In this document: positions 25,715 through 34,398 of the stretch, piece after piece
How the letters are laid out: each line of letters starts with the position of its first letter
Position numbering within the stretch: the stretch's first letter is position 1
Assembly (NCBI RefSeq): GCF_028737255.1
Contig: NZ_JAQZAN010000001.1
Span: 248,001-312,000 of the forward strand
Source of the DNA: Actinomycetospora straminea
Lineage (GTDB): Bacteria > Actinomycetota > Actinomycetes > Mycobacteriales > Pseudonocardiaceae
Direction of reading: 5' to 3'
DNA: 64,000 nucleotides
Translations under genes and position numbers: made by a program
Notes under the pieces: model-generated
The model's input: the letters and a program-made list of their open reading frames with translations, nothing else
Told to the model about the DNA's origin: nothing
Databases searched by the model: none

Positions 25715-25752
25715 GCGGCCCCGGCCCGTCGGGGGATTCGGGCCGGGGCCGC
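25715..25752. terminator. GC-rich bidirectional terminator hairpin
   Basis: GCGGCCCCGGCCC (25715-25727) pairs exactly with GGGCCGGGGCCGC (25740-25752) over a 12-base loop, between the convergent DUF2235 and membrane-protein genes. Confidence 0.7.
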
Positions 25753-25792
25753 GCGGCGCCGGGGAGCGGGGTCCGTGGGGGCGTGGCGGGTG

Positions 25793-26707
25793 CTAGCGCA
25801 CCTTCACGCGGTGGGAGCGGCGTGAGGCGGTGTTCGCCTCGAGCTGGCGGCGCCAGAGCTCCCAGGTGTCCGGGTCGAGGTTCTGGCCCGCGGGCGGGGT
25901 GTGCGGGGCCCGCGGGGTGGGCAGTGCCGGCTGGCGGCCCGTGATCCCGGCCGGGAGCGCCGGCAGGTCGCCGGTCAGCGGCTCCCACGGCCACGACTGG
26001 CGCACGGAGCGGGAGCGGTGGAAACCGAGGCCCATGATCAAGCCGAAGATCAGGTGGCCGATGAGCGAGAGCGTGATGGTCACCCAGGTCAGCGGGAACA
26101 TCATCGTCTGACCGCGCGGGGCGATCGCGACCGTGCCCATGAGGCCCGCCCACACCGGGAAGACCGAGAACGCGATCGACGCCGCGACCACCGCCCGGCG
26201 CGACCAGCGCTGCAGGCCGAACGCGCAGGCCAGCGCGAAGAACGTGATCCCGATGCCGCCGCCGTCGCCGACGTAGCGCCAGAGGTAGCCGACCACCGCG
26301 CCGGCGGTCAGGTCGTCCGGGTTCCCGGTGATCCAGGTGCCCATGGTGGGGATGAAGTCCGCCCACCAGCCGAAGACGTGCACGGTGGTGAGGCGGAAGC
26401 CGTCGTAGATCGCGCACCCGACGATGCCCCAGATCATGCCGTCCGCGACGACGCGGTCCCCGGTGTGCGGGGCCAGGACCGTCAGGGCGACGACGGCCGT
26501 GGCGAGCGGGATGACGAGGATGCCGGCCGACATCTGCATCGTGATGAGCCCGAAGACGTGGGCGGAGATCGCGAGCAGCGGCAGCGCGGCCAGCAGCAGG
26601 TGGAGACCGATCCGCAGGAGTCCGGCGCCGTCACGGCCCGCGGGGACACTCGTGGCGCGCGGAGAGGACCCCGTGGCGGGGCGCTCCGGCGTGGTCGTCG
26701 TACGCAT
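25793..26707 (-). CDS. polytopic membrane protein of unknown function
   Basis: About 304 residues with seven or so hydrophobic helices (for example LLRIGLHLLLAALPLLAISA, ILVIPLATAVVALTVLAP and LIGHLIFGLIMGLGFH). Loops are rich in aromatic residues (FGWWADFIPTMG). The C-terminal 60 residues are Pro-rich and probably cytoplasmic. No catalytic motif was found and I do not recognise the family. Start ATG 26707. Confidence 0.65.
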   Translation of the reverse strand: MRTTTTPERPATGSSPRATSVPAGRDGAGLLRIGLHLLLAALPLLAISAHVFGLITMQMSAGILVIPLATAVVALTVLAPHTGDRVVADGMIWGIVGCAIYDGFRLTTVHVFGWWADFIPTMGTWITGNPDDLTAGAVVGYLWRYVGDGGGIGITFFALACAFGLQRWSRRAVVAASIAFSVFPVWAGLMGTVAIAPRGQTMMFPLTWVTITLSLIGHLIFGLIMGLGFHRSRSVRQSWPWEPLTGDLPALPAGITGRQPALPTPRAPHTPPAGQNLDPDTWELWRRQLEANTASRRSHRVKVR

Positions 26708-27308
26708 CGGCGGGAACGCTAGGGATGCGCACGGCCACGCACCGCGAACCTGAGAAACCCTGAGGGCGTCACCGCCCACGCGCCGACGGGACGCGACGAC
26801 CGGCCGTCCGGCTCCCCCGATCGGACGAGCCCCGCCGGTGGCCGGGCACACGGTCCCCTCATCTCCGGTGTCCCGGACGCCCGCGCGGCGACGACCCGCA
26901 CGGGGCGCGCGCCGAACGGCCCACGACGCTGACCCCCGCCGGCGGTACCCGCCGCCCATCGGACCGGTCGTCGACGCCGTGCCGACACCGTCCTGTGATC
27001 GCGCCGCGACACAGCCCGGACGAACGGCGCGGTCGCGGCGATCGCGCAGGTGGGACGCACCGCGACCGGTCGGTTCCGCTGCGTCACGCGGTCGGCCGTG
27101 TCGCGCGAGGGGGTCGGACGCTGCGTGGCGGCGAGGAACGGGCAGGATGGAGCAGCCATCCGCCGCGAGGGGCACGCCGTTCGGCCCAAGGACACGCTCG
27201 GAAGCACGCCAGGATCACGGTCGGGTGACACGCTGTCCGTGGACGAGCACGATCTGCACGGCCGCGCGACGGGTCACCCCGTCCGGACCGACCCGGGAGA
27301 CGCCCTCG
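26708..27308. other. 600-bp stretch without a supported gene
   Basis: This interval separates divergent genes. Frames here give Arg/Pro/Ser-rich translations with mixed third-position bases and no recognisable domain, unlike the flanking coding regions. It probably contains promoters for both sides; no clear box was identified. Confidence 0.5.
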
Positions 27309-29036
27309 ATGACCGACGTGGCCAGCCACGCCGACACCTCGCCCGGCGACGGGCGGCGTCCGGTCCGCAGCCATCGTGCCCGACGCGGTCTCCGCGTGCC
27401 CGGCGCGACCCCCGACACGGCGACCCCCGAGACGGCCACCCACCACGGGGCCGAGAGCGCCCGGGCCCGGCACCGCCGCGCCCCCGGCACGGCGCCCTTC
27501 GCCGTCCCGACGAGCACCGCCGGCACCAGGGGCCCCAGCCGTCACCGGGCCACGGACGCGACCGGCGGCTTCGACCGCGACGCGTTCACCAGGGCGCTCG
27601 CCGACGCCCCGACCGGCCCGATCGCCACGGGGCCGGCCTCGGCCCGAGTCCCCGCCCCGGCCTCGGGACCGACTCCGACGTCGGGACCGACTCCGACGTC
27701 GGGACCGACTCCGACGTCGGGACCGACCACGGCCTCGGGACCGATCCCCGCGACCCCGGCGCCCGACACGGCCGCGACCGCCGCCGTCGTCACCGGGCCC
27801 AGCACGGGCCGTCACGCCGCGCCCGAGCCCGGCGAGGTCCCAGCGGCTCCGGCGCGGCCCACCGAGGCCCCCACCACCCACGTCGCGGCCCCGACCTCGC
27901 GCCACGCCCGCCGCACGCCGGCGACCGGCGCCACCAAGGCCACCGCCACCAAGGCCACCGCCACCAAGGCCACCGCCACCAAGGCCACCACCGTCACCTC
28001 GGCCGCCACCGGCGCCGCATCGGTCACGCGCATCCCCGGGCCGGACGCCGGCGCCCCCACGCACGCGGCGGAGGACACCGCCCCCGACCACCGCGCCACC
28101 CGCAAGCGCCGCACGGGCGTGCCCCTGCGCGCGACGATCGGGCTCGTGGGGGCCGGTGGGGTCGCGGCGCTGGTCGCGCTGACCACCCCCGGCGCGCCCC
28201 TGCCCACGACGCTCGACGAGCCCGCCCCCGCGGCCGCGTCGCCGGCCGGGCTCTTCGCCCGGGTGCTGCCCCCGGCGCCCGTCGCGGTGCCGCCCTCGCT
28301 CCTGCCCGTCGCGCCGCCCGCGGTGACCACGGCGCCGACGCCCGAGGGACCCGCCCCCGTCGTCGGCGCGCTGTTCGACGCCGCGGCCGGCGCGTTCGAG
28401 GACCTCTTCGACAACAGCGCCGACGACGGACTCGTCGAGGACGGGCCCAAGCCGCGGATCGTCGCGAACCCCGACGACCCGAACCGCGAGGCCTGGCAGT
28501 TCTCGCTCGGGCCGGGCGGGAAGCGCAGCGAGGTCCTGCCGCAGGGCCCGGGTACGGAGCCGGTGGTCGGCCAGGAGCAGTTCATCCGGTACACCGCCCA
28601 GCTCTCCGACGACTTCCCCACCGACACGGGCAGCTGGCAGGTCATCCTGCAGTGGCACCACACCTCGCCGAACGGCTCGCCGCCGATGGCCCTGCAGGTC
28701 AGTCGGGGCCAGCTCTACATGGTCAGCAACGGTGACGACATGCAGGCCATCGGTCCGGTGTCGCCGGGTCAGCGGATCGACCTGACCATGAACATCGTCT
28801 GGTCCATGGACCCCGACGAGGGCCGCGTGACCGTCTGGCGCGACGGGCAGCCGACCGGCGTCACGAACTGGCAGCCGAACGACGGCACGATGAGCACGCG
28901 CGAGGCGTACATGAAGATGGGGATGTACCGGGACCCGGGCATCCGCGCGGGCGGCTCGATCATCGTCACCGACCTCAAGGTCGGGCGTGACGCGCAGGGC
29001 ATCGGCGGCATCGGCCCCCGCCGCCCGACCGACTGA
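27309..29036 (+). CDS. secreted heparin-lyase-I-like protein with long low-complexity N-terminus
   Basis: A 575-residue protein in three parts. Residues 1 to about 270 are Thr/Ala/Pro-rich and contain short repeats, SGPTPT three times and KATAT three times, probably disordered and cytoplasmic. A membrane or signal helix follows (TIGLVGAGGVAALVALTTPG). The C-terminal 230 residues form a polysaccharide-lyase-like jelly roll of the heparin lyase I group: QFIRYTAQLSDDF, WQVILQWHHTSPNG, and a late YMKMGMYRDPG. The protein may cleave uronic-acid polysaccharides or simply bind them. The long basic N-terminus before the helix is unusual for a secreted enzyme. Confidence 0.75.
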   Translation: MTDVASHADTSPGDGRRPVRSHRARRGLRVPGATPDTATPETATHHGAESARARHRRAPGTAPFAVPTSTAGTRGPSRHRATDATGGFDRDAFTRALADAPTGPIATGPASARVPAPASGPTPTSGPTPTSGPTPTSGPTTASGPIPATPAPDTAATAAVVTGPSTGRHAAPEPGEVPAAPARPTEAPTTHVAAPTSRHARRTPATGATKATATKATATKATATKATTVTSAATGAASVTRIPGPDAGAPTHAAEDTAPDHRATRKRRTGVPLRATIGLVGAGGVAALVALTTPGAPLPTTLDEPAPAAASPAGLFARVLPPAPVAVPPSLLPVAPPAVTTAPTPEGPAPVVGALFDAAAGAFEDLFDNSADDGLVEDGPKPRIVANPDDPNREAWQFSLGPGGKRSEVLPQGPGTEPVVGQEQFIRYTAQLSDDFPTDTGSWQVILQWHHTSPNGSPPMALQVSRGQLYMVSNGDDMQAIGPVSPGQRIDLTMNIVWSMDPDEGRVTVWRDGQPTGVTNWQPNDGTMSTREAYMKMGMYRDPGIRAGGSIIVTDLKVGRDAQGIGGIGPRRPTD

Positions 29037-29098
29037 CGCCGGCGCGAGGCGGGCGGGCCCTGACCCGCGCGCTGGTCCCCGTCGCGCTCGCCGCGCTG

Positions 29099-30028
29099 GT
29101 GCTCCTGCCCGACCGCGTGCGCCTGGACCACCACCTGCCGTTCGCGGTGTTCGCGGCGCTGCGTCCGGCGCTGACGGTGCTGGTCGCGGCCCTGCTGGTC
29201 CTGCTCGCGCTCCGCCGGTGGTGGCGGCCGGGCGTGCGACGCCCCGGCGGCGCGGTGGCGCTCGCCGGCGTGGCGGTCGTCGTGGCCCTCGCGGCCGGGA
29301 TCGTCGTGCCGCGCGCCGTCGCCGCGCCCGAGCCCCCGGCCGGGGGCATCCCGCTGACCGTGCTCGCGCTCAACGCGTTCCAGGGCTTCGCCGACGTCGA
29401 CGCCGTCGCCGCCCTGGTCCGGCGCGAGCGCCCCGACCTCGTCGTCCTGACCGAGGCCGGCGAGCGCTTCCGCGCCCGGATCGCCGCGCTCGTGCCGGAG
29501 TACCGGTCGTGGACGAACGTGCCGGCGCGGGCCCTCGACGTCCGCGGGATCACCGTGCTCGCCGCGCCCCGGGCCGGCGACGTCGCGTTCCGCACGATCT
29601 CCGACCCGCCCGGCTCCCCCACCGACACCCGCTACCCGTGGGCCGAGGTCACCGGCGGGATCCTCGGGCCGGTGCGGCTCGGTGCGGTGCACGTCGTGTC
29701 GATCACCCCGCGCTGGATCGGCTACTGGCCCGGAGAGCTCGCGCTGCTGGCGCGCTGGTGCGCCGGCGCGGGGCCGGCCCTCGTCGTCGGCGACCTCAAC
29801 GCGACCCCCGACCACTCCGCCTTCCGCACCGGCACCGCGGGCTGCGCGGACGCCGCGACCGAGCGCGGGGCGTCGCTCACCGGCACGTGGCCCGCCGGCG
29901 CGCCCCGGGCGCTGGGCGCCCAGATCGACCACGTGCTCACCCGCCACGGTCCCCGTGCCCGCGACGTCGCGGTGCTCGACGTGCCGGGCACTGACCACCG
30001 CGCCCTGCTGGTCCGGCTGGTGCGCTGA
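29099..30028 (+). CDS. membrane-anchored endonuclease/exonuclease/phosphatase-fold protein
   Basis: About 309 residues: two or three N-terminal membrane helices (LTVLVAALLVLLALR, VALAGVAVVVALAAGIVV) then an extracytoplasmic EEP domain. Conserved blocks are TVLALNAFQGFADVD (Asn metal site), VVLTEAG (Glu metal site), LVVGDLNATPDHSAF and GTDHRALL with the terminal catalytic Asp-His. Such proteins may act as phosphodiesterases on lipids, sugars or nucleic acids outside the cell. GTG 29099 is used; the frame is open back to a CTG at 29060 that would complete the first helix, so the true start may be earlier. Confidence 0.8.
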   Translation: MLLPDRVRLDHHLPFAVFAALRPALTVLVAALLVLLALRRWWRPGVRRPGGAVALAGVAVVVALAAGIVVPRAVAAPEPPAGGIPLTVLALNAFQGFADVDAVAALVRRERPDLVVLTEAGERFRARIAALVPEYRSWTNVPARALDVRGITVLAAPRAGDVAFRTISDPPGSPTDTRYPWAEVTGGILGPVRLGAVHVVSITPRWIGYWPGELALLARWCAGAGPALVVGDLNATPDHSAFRTGTAGCADAATERGASLTGTWPAGAPRALGAQIDHVLTRHGPRARDVAVLDVPGTDHRALLVRLVR

Positions 30029-30035
30029 CGCGCTC

Positions 30036-30075
30036 GTGAGCAGAAAGAAGTGCTGGAGCACTTCTTTCTGCTCAC
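30036..30075. terminator. perfect 19-bp-stem palindrome with two-base loop
   Basis: GTGAGCAGAAAGAAGTGCT (30036-30054) and AGCACTTCTTTCTGCTCAC (30057-30075) match exactly around GG. It is eight bases after the stop of the EEP gene and 14 bases before the end of the convergent membrane-protein gene. The first eight and last eight bases are identical to the palindrome at 11023. Confidence 0.8.
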
Positions 30076-30088
30076 CTGCCGCAGGCAC

Positions 30089-30457
30089 CTAGGAGGCGTG
30101 GCGCTCCGGGGCGGGCAGCGCGTGGGCGTGGCGGGGGCGCACGGGGCGCCCGCGCAGGTCGTGGTGGCCGCCGACGAGGCCGCACCAGGAGCAGGTCGGT
30201 CCCGGGATGCGGGTGACGGGCGCGGGGACGGCGGCGAGGCGCTCGCCCGTGGCGGGGGCGGTCGGCGCCGCCGGGTCGGCCGGCCCGGCCCGGCGGGCGC
30301 GGACCCCGCGCCAGACCCGTCGCAGCGCGAGGCGCAGCACGGCGAGGAGCACGAGCGCGGCGAGGGCGACCACCGCGAGCCACTTGGCGAGCAGGAGGGC
30401 GCACAACGCGATGAGCAGACCGACGACCATCGTCGTCACCCGCGCGTCGTCGTCCAC
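30089..30457 (-). CDS. small membrane protein with C-terminal Cys/His cluster
   Basis: About 122 residues: two adjacent hydrophobic helices (MVVGLLIALCALLLAKW, AVVALAALVLLAVLRLAL), a basic linker and a tail with GPTCSWCGLVGGHHD, a possible metal site. GTG 30457 is chosen because a -10 box TACCCT ends seven bases before it, indicating a leaderless transcript; longer in-frame starts would lie upstream of that promoter. No family recognised. Confidence 0.6.
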   Translation of the reverse strand: MDDDARVTTMVVGLLIALCALLLAKWLAVVALAALVLLAVLRLALRRVWRGVRARRAGPADPAAPTAPATGERLAAVPAPVTRIPGPTCSWCGLVGGHHDLRGRPVRPRHAHALPAPERHAS

Positions 30458-30464
30458 GCGGGAG

Positions 30465-30470
30465 AGGGTA
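30465..30470 (-). promoter_or_regulatory. -10 box TACCCT for the leaderless membrane-protein gene
   Basis: Read on the minus strand, TACCCT is followed by seven bases and then the GTG at 30457, the usual spacing from -10 to the transcription start. No ribosome-binding site is present before the GTG. Confidence 0.45.
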
Positions 30471-30580
30471 AGCCCGTCGAGGGACCGCACGGTGTCACGG
30501 ACACCCCGCGTGTCCTGCCGACCTCGCCCGTCACACGACCCGGGCGGGCGCGGCCACGGACGGGGTCCGGAACGCGAAGA

Positions 30581-30624
30581 GCCCCGCGGGCCACCGGGTC
30601 GGGGGTCCGGTGGCCGCGCGGGGC
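30581..30624. terminator. GC-rich hairpin after the DUF1990 gene
   Basis: GCCCCGCGGGCCACCGG (30581-30597) pairs with CCGGTGGCCGCGCGGGGC (30607-30624) with one bulge. It lies about 30 bp past the stop of the minus-strand gene at 30656 and fits its terminator. Confidence 0.65.
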
Positions 30625-30655
30625 ACCCGGGATGTCGTCCGGACCCGGTCGGTCG

Positions 30656-31459
30656 TTACACGGTCTCCGGGAAATCCTCGGCCGCGGTCCCCACCCGGGG
30701 GATCTGGTCGGGCCAGGCGACGGTGCGTGTCCGCACGGTCACCCCGCCGGGGGTGCGGCCGCCCGCGAGCGCCGCGGACCGGACGCAGAACTCGACCCAC
30801 AGCAGGTACTGGATCTGCTTGGCGAGGCCGAGGCGGCTGTAGAGGACGTCGGCGACCGGGTCACCGGCGCGCGCCCAGGTCGTGATGCCGAACTCGAGCC
30901 CGTCGTCGAGGTCGCGGGCGCCGAACTCGATCTGGCCCGCCTCGAGGTGCCCGACGAGCGTGCCGAGCCGGAACGAGGTGGCGTCGCGGCGCAGCACCCG
31001 CACCGGTCCGTCCCACGGCCCGGGCATCCGCACGACGAGCTCCTCCCCGACCGTCATCGCCCCGCTCGCCGCGACGTAGTCGAAGCGGGCGACGCCGGGG
31101 ACCACGGCGCGGTTCATGTCCCGCCCGAGCGCGTCGATCAGCTCGGCGGCGCTGCGCCGGGCGCCGATGACGTGCACCCGGAACTCGCGGTGCAGCGCCG
31201 GGCCGTAGCCCTGCTCGAGTGGCTGGTCGCGCTCGGTGGCGTCGGTGAGGGCGGGCGGGAGGTCGCGGTGGTCGCCGGCCTCGTCGATGACGTGCACGGC
31301 GGCGTCGGGGCGCACGCAGCGCCACAGCACGCCCGCGACCCCGCGCGGCAGGCGCGTGAGCATCATCGCCTCGCGGAGCACCTGGCGCGGCCCGGGGATC
31401 CAGGCCGAGGTGCCGAGGGCGAGGTCGGGGGACGCCGTGTGCGCAGCGGGGGACGCCAT
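30656..31459 (-). CDS. DUF1990-family protein
   Basis: A 267-residue soluble protein. The C-terminal half fits the DUF1990 fold (beta-rich lipocalin/START-like): FDYVAASGAMTVGEELVVRM, FRLGTLVGHLEAGQIEFG, then DGLEFGITTWARAGDPVADVL and KQIQYLLWVEFC, which is a very typical family ending. Function of the family is unknown; it is common in actinobacteria and plants. It lies downstream of the SRPBCC gene on the same strand with about 45 bp between. Confidence 0.8.
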   Translation of the reverse strand: MASPAAHTASPDLALGTSAWIPGPRQVLREAMMLTRLPRGVAGVLWRCVRPDAAVHVIDEAGDHRDLPPALTDATERDQPLEQGYGPALHREFRVHVIGARRSAAELIDALGRDMNRAVVPGVARFDYVAASGAMTVGEELVVRMPGPWDGPVRVLRRDATSFRLGTLVGHLEAGQIEFGARDLDDGLEFGITTWARAGDPVADVLYSRLGLAKQIQYLLWVEFCVRSAALAGGRTPGGVTVRTRTVAWPDQIPRVGTAAEDFPETV

Positions 31460-31505
31460 GGGCACCGCGTACCCCGGGACGGCGCGGTCCTCTCCGAGAT
31501 GTGCC

Positions 31506-31979
31506 TCAGGACGCCGAGGAGGCCCGGGCGGGTGACGCGTCGGTGCGCCCGCCGCGGCGGGTCTCGCAGTGGGCCTTGAGGTCGGCCGCGAGGGTCTGCA
31601 GGTGCCCGGCCACCGTGCGGGCGGTCAGGCGGGCCATCGGCGAGCCGAGCCAGCCGGCCCGCTCGTGGGTGACGACGAGCCGGCAGCGCGCGTCGCCCGC
31701 CGGGGTGAGCGTGAAGCGCACCTGCGCGTGCCCGCCGACGCCCTCGCTGCGCAGCGCGAACCGGTGCCGGCGCGCCTGGTACTCGGCGACGCGCCAGGTC
31801 CGCTCGGGCAGCCGGGGGGCGCGCAGCCGCAGGACACCGTCGTAGGCGAGCGCGCCGCCGCCGAGCAGGGCCGCCTCGCGCACGGCCGTCGTCCACCGCG
31901 GCCAGCGGGTGACGTCGGTGACGACGGCCCAGACGTGGTCCGGGCAGGACTCGATGTCGACCGCGATCTCGCAGCGCAT
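31506..31979 (-). CDS. SRPBCC-family (START-like) protein
   Basis: A 157-residue hydrophobic-ligand-binding domain. It begins CEIAVDIESCPDHVWAVVTD and continues WPRWTTAVREAALLGGG, both hallmarks of the polyketide-cyclase/START-like fold; the long C-terminal helix is LTARTVAGHLQTLAADLKAH. ATG 31979 has GGAGAGG upstream. It may bind a lipid or aromatic compound. Paired with the DUF1990 gene, another START-like protein, on the same strand. Confidence 0.85.
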   Translation of the reverse strand: MRCEIAVDIESCPDHVWAVVTDVTRWPRWTTAVREAALLGGGALAYDGVLRLRAPRLPERTWRVAEYQARRHRFALRSEGVGGHAQVRFTLTPAGDARCRLVVTHERAGWLGSPMARLTARTVAGHLQTLAADLKAHCETRRGGRTDASPARASSAS

Positions 31980-32083
31980 GGCTCGCCTCTCCGATGAGAC
32001 TCCCCGACGCCCGCGTGCACGGCCGCCCCGACGTCCACCCACGGTAAGCGGGGCCTCGCCGGAGGGCCAGGCCCGGGTGGGTC

Positions 32084-33451
32084 TCAGGCGGCGCCGGTCT
32101 CGCGGCGGCCCAGCCCGATGCCGGTGAGGCCGGCGCGGCGCAGGGTGGCCGAGTCGAGCAGGTTGCGGGTGTCGACCACGATCGGCTGCTTCATCACCCC
32201 GGCCATCGCGGTCCAGTCCAGGGTCCGGAACACCGGCCACTCGGTGAGCACCACCACCGCCTCGGCGCCCTGCGCGGCCTCGAGCGGATCGGCCACCAGC
32301 GGCACCCCGTCCACCTCGCTGCGCGCCGGCTTGTCCGGGTTGCCCGGGTCACCGACCAGCGCCGGGTCGTAGCCGACCAGGTCCGCCCCGGCCTGGCGCA
32401 GCAGCGCCGCGATCGCCAGCGCCGGCGAGTCACGCAGGTCGTCGGTGCCGGCCTTGAACGTCAGCCCCAGCAGACCCAGCCGCACCCGCGTCAACGACCC
32501 GGTCCGCCGGCCCGTCACCGCCTGGCGCACCTTGTCCACGATCCGGCTCTGCTGACGGGTGTTGGTGTCGATCGTCGCGCGCAGCAACCGGAACTCGAAG
32601 TCCGCCGCGTCGGCCACCTGCAGCAGCGCGTGGGTGTCCTTGGGCAGGCACGACCCGCCCCACCCCGGACCCGGCGACAGGAACGCCTGCCCGATCCGCC
32701 GGTCGTACCCGATCGCCTCGGTCACGTCCCCGATGTCCGCGCCCACCCGCTCGCACAGCTCGGCCATCGCGTTGACGTAGGACAGCTTCATCGCCAGGAA
32801 GCAGTTCGCCGCGTACTTCATCAGCTCCGACGACGACGCGTCGGTCAGCACCGTCGGCGCCCCCAGCCGCGCGTACAGCGCCGCCACCCGCTCCGCGGCC
32901 TCCGCGGTGTCGCACCCCACCACGATCCGGTCCGGGTTGAGGAAGTCGTGCACCGCCGAGCCCTCACGCAGGAACTCCGGGTTCGACACCACCGCCACGT
33001 CCGCGCGGTCGAGCAGCTCCGCGGTCCGCGACGCCGTCCCCACCGGCACCGTCGACTTGTTCACCACCACCGTGCCCGGCGCCAGCAGCTCACGGGTCTC
33101 CTCGACCACCGCCTCCACCGCGCGCAGATCGGCCACCCCGCCCACCCCCATCGGCGTGGGCAGGCACAGGAACACCACCTCGGCGTGAGAACCGGCGTCC
33201 CCGCCGTCGGCGAACCCGGACACGGCACTCGACGCGCCCACCACGAACGACAGCCGGCCCGCGGTCACCTGCTCGGCCACCAGCTCCGACAGGCCCGGCT
33301 CCAGGATGTCCACCACACCCCGTCGCAGCCGCTCCACCTTCGCGGTGTCGATGTCCGCGCACACCACCTGGTGGCCCAACGACGCCAGACACGCCCCCGT
33401 CGTCAGACCGACGTAACCGGTCCCCACCACCGCCACCCGACGCGTGAACAC
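32084..33451 (-). CDS. ugd: UDP-glucose 6-dehydrogenase
   Basis: A 455-residue enzyme that oxidises UDP-glucose twice to UDP-glucuronate with NAD. The N-terminal Rossmann motif is VAVVGTGYVGLTTGACLASL; VVNKSTVPVGT and SNPEFLREGSAV are substrate-site blocks; the catalytic Cys is in PGWGGSCLPKDTHAL; the C-terminal domain has GLTFKAGTDDLRDSPALAI. GTG 33451 is chosen for GGGGAG at ideal spacing. It stands alone, divergent from a methyltransferase, more than 20 kb from the polysaccharide genes. The product could feed uronic acid polymers or aminoarabinose-type sugars. Confidence 0.93.
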   Translation of the reverse strand: MFTRRVAVVGTGYVGLTTGACLASLGHQVVCADIDTAKVERLRRGVVDILEPGLSELVAEQVTAGRLSFVVGASSAVSGFADGGDAGSHAEVVFLCLPTPMGVGGVADLRAVEAVVEETRELLAPGTVVVNKSTVPVGTASRTAELLDRADVAVVSNPEFLREGSAVHDFLNPDRIVVGCDTAEAAERVAALYARLGAPTVLTDASSSELMKYAANCFLAMKLSYVNAMAELCERVGADIGDVTEAIGYDRRIGQAFLSPGPGWGGSCLPKDTHALLQVADAADFEFRLLRATIDTNTRQQSRIVDKVRQAVTGRRTGSLTRVRLGLLGLTFKAGTDDLRDSPALAIAALLRQAGADLVGYDPALVGDPGNPDKPARSEVDGVPLVADPLEAAQGAEAVVVLTEWPVFRTLDWTAMAGVMKQPIVVDTRNLLDSATLRRAGLTGIGLGRRETGAA

Positions 33452-33588
33452 GGCGCTCCCCCTGTAGTCCTCGGGTCGAGAAGTCTCGTCGTCGCCGGAC
33501 ACGTTGCCAGATGACGCTGCGCGCCCGTCCGCGTGGTCAGGCGCGTCACCCCGGGGCGGCGGTCCGGGATCGCTGGGACGCTCGCGGC

Positions 33589-34398
33589 ATGGCGCCCGAA
33601 CCGGTCGACCTCCGCGGGTCGGAGGCCACCCTGCTCATGACGCTCTACCTCCGCGACCGCGACGCCCGCTCCGCCCACCCGGTGCTCGGGGACCGCTTCG
33701 CGGGCGACGTGCTCGCCCGCGTGCAGCACGACCCCTACCGGCTCGGGCGCTTCTCCTCGGACACCGTCACCATCTGCGCCCGCGCGCGCCGCCTCGACGA
33801 GTGGACGGTGGCGTTCCTCGGCGAGCACCCGGACGGGCAGGTGCTGCACCTGGGCTGCGGGCTCGACAGCCGCCCGCTGCGGGTGACGCGGCCGGCCGGG
33901 TCGCGGTGGATCGACGTCGACCTGCCCGACGTCGCCGGCCTGCGCCGGCGCGTCTACGACCTGCCCGACGGCGTGGAGGTGATCGGGGCCTCCGCGGCCG
34001 ACCCGTCCTGGTGGGACCGCGTCGACCCCGACCGCCCGACGCTGGCGCTGGCCGAGGGCCTGTTCATGTACCTCGAGCCGGACGACGTCCACGGGGTCGT
34101 CGACCGCCTGCTCGACCGGTGCGCCTCCGGCGTGCTCGCCTTCGACGCGGTCGCGGGGTGGACGCTGCCGGTCGCCAACGTCACGCCGGGGTTCCGCGAG
34201 CTCGGGGCCCGCTTCGCGTGGGGCTTCGACGGCGCCGACTTCCGCCGTCGGCACCCCCTTCTGCGCGAGCTCGACGACGAGACGATCACCGCGCTGGGCG
34301 CCGAGGTCACCTCCGGGGCCTGGCACGCGCTGTACCGGGCGTTCGACCTCCTGCCCGGCGTCCGCGACGCGATGCGCCTGCACCGCTACGTCTTCTGA
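33589..34398 (+). CDS. PPM/TcmP-type class I methyltransferase
   Basis: A 269-residue protein of the leucine-carboxyl-methyltransferase superfamily. Signature blocks: TLLMTLYLRDRDARSAHPVL at the start, QVLHLGCGLDSRPLRV (SAM motif I), WIDVDLPDV, and LALAEGLFMYLEPDDV. Such enzymes O-methylate carboxylates or hydroxyls in secondary metabolites; actinobacteria hold many paralogues. The start ATG 33589 is supported by the conserved beginning. It overlaps the convergent PepSY gene by 13 bases. Confidence 0.85.
   Translation: MAPEPVDLRGSEATLLMTLYLRDRDARSAHPVLGDRFAGDVLARVQHDPYRLGRFSSDTVTICARARRLDEWTVAFLGEHPDGQVLHLGCGLDSRPLRVTRPAGSRWIDVDLPDVAGLRRRVYDLPDGVEVIGASAADPSWWDRVDPDRPTLALAEGLFMYLEPDDVHGVVDRLLDRCASGVLAFDAVAGWTLPVANVTPGFRELGARFAWGFDGADFRRRHPLLRELDDETITALGAEVTSGAWHALYRAFDLLPGVRDAMRLHRYVF

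Noticed and set aside
27660-28000. Short direct repeats that might have been a CRISPR or VNTR element
   Set aside because: They are in-frame codon repeats (SGPTPT, KATAT) within one gene, with no spacers.
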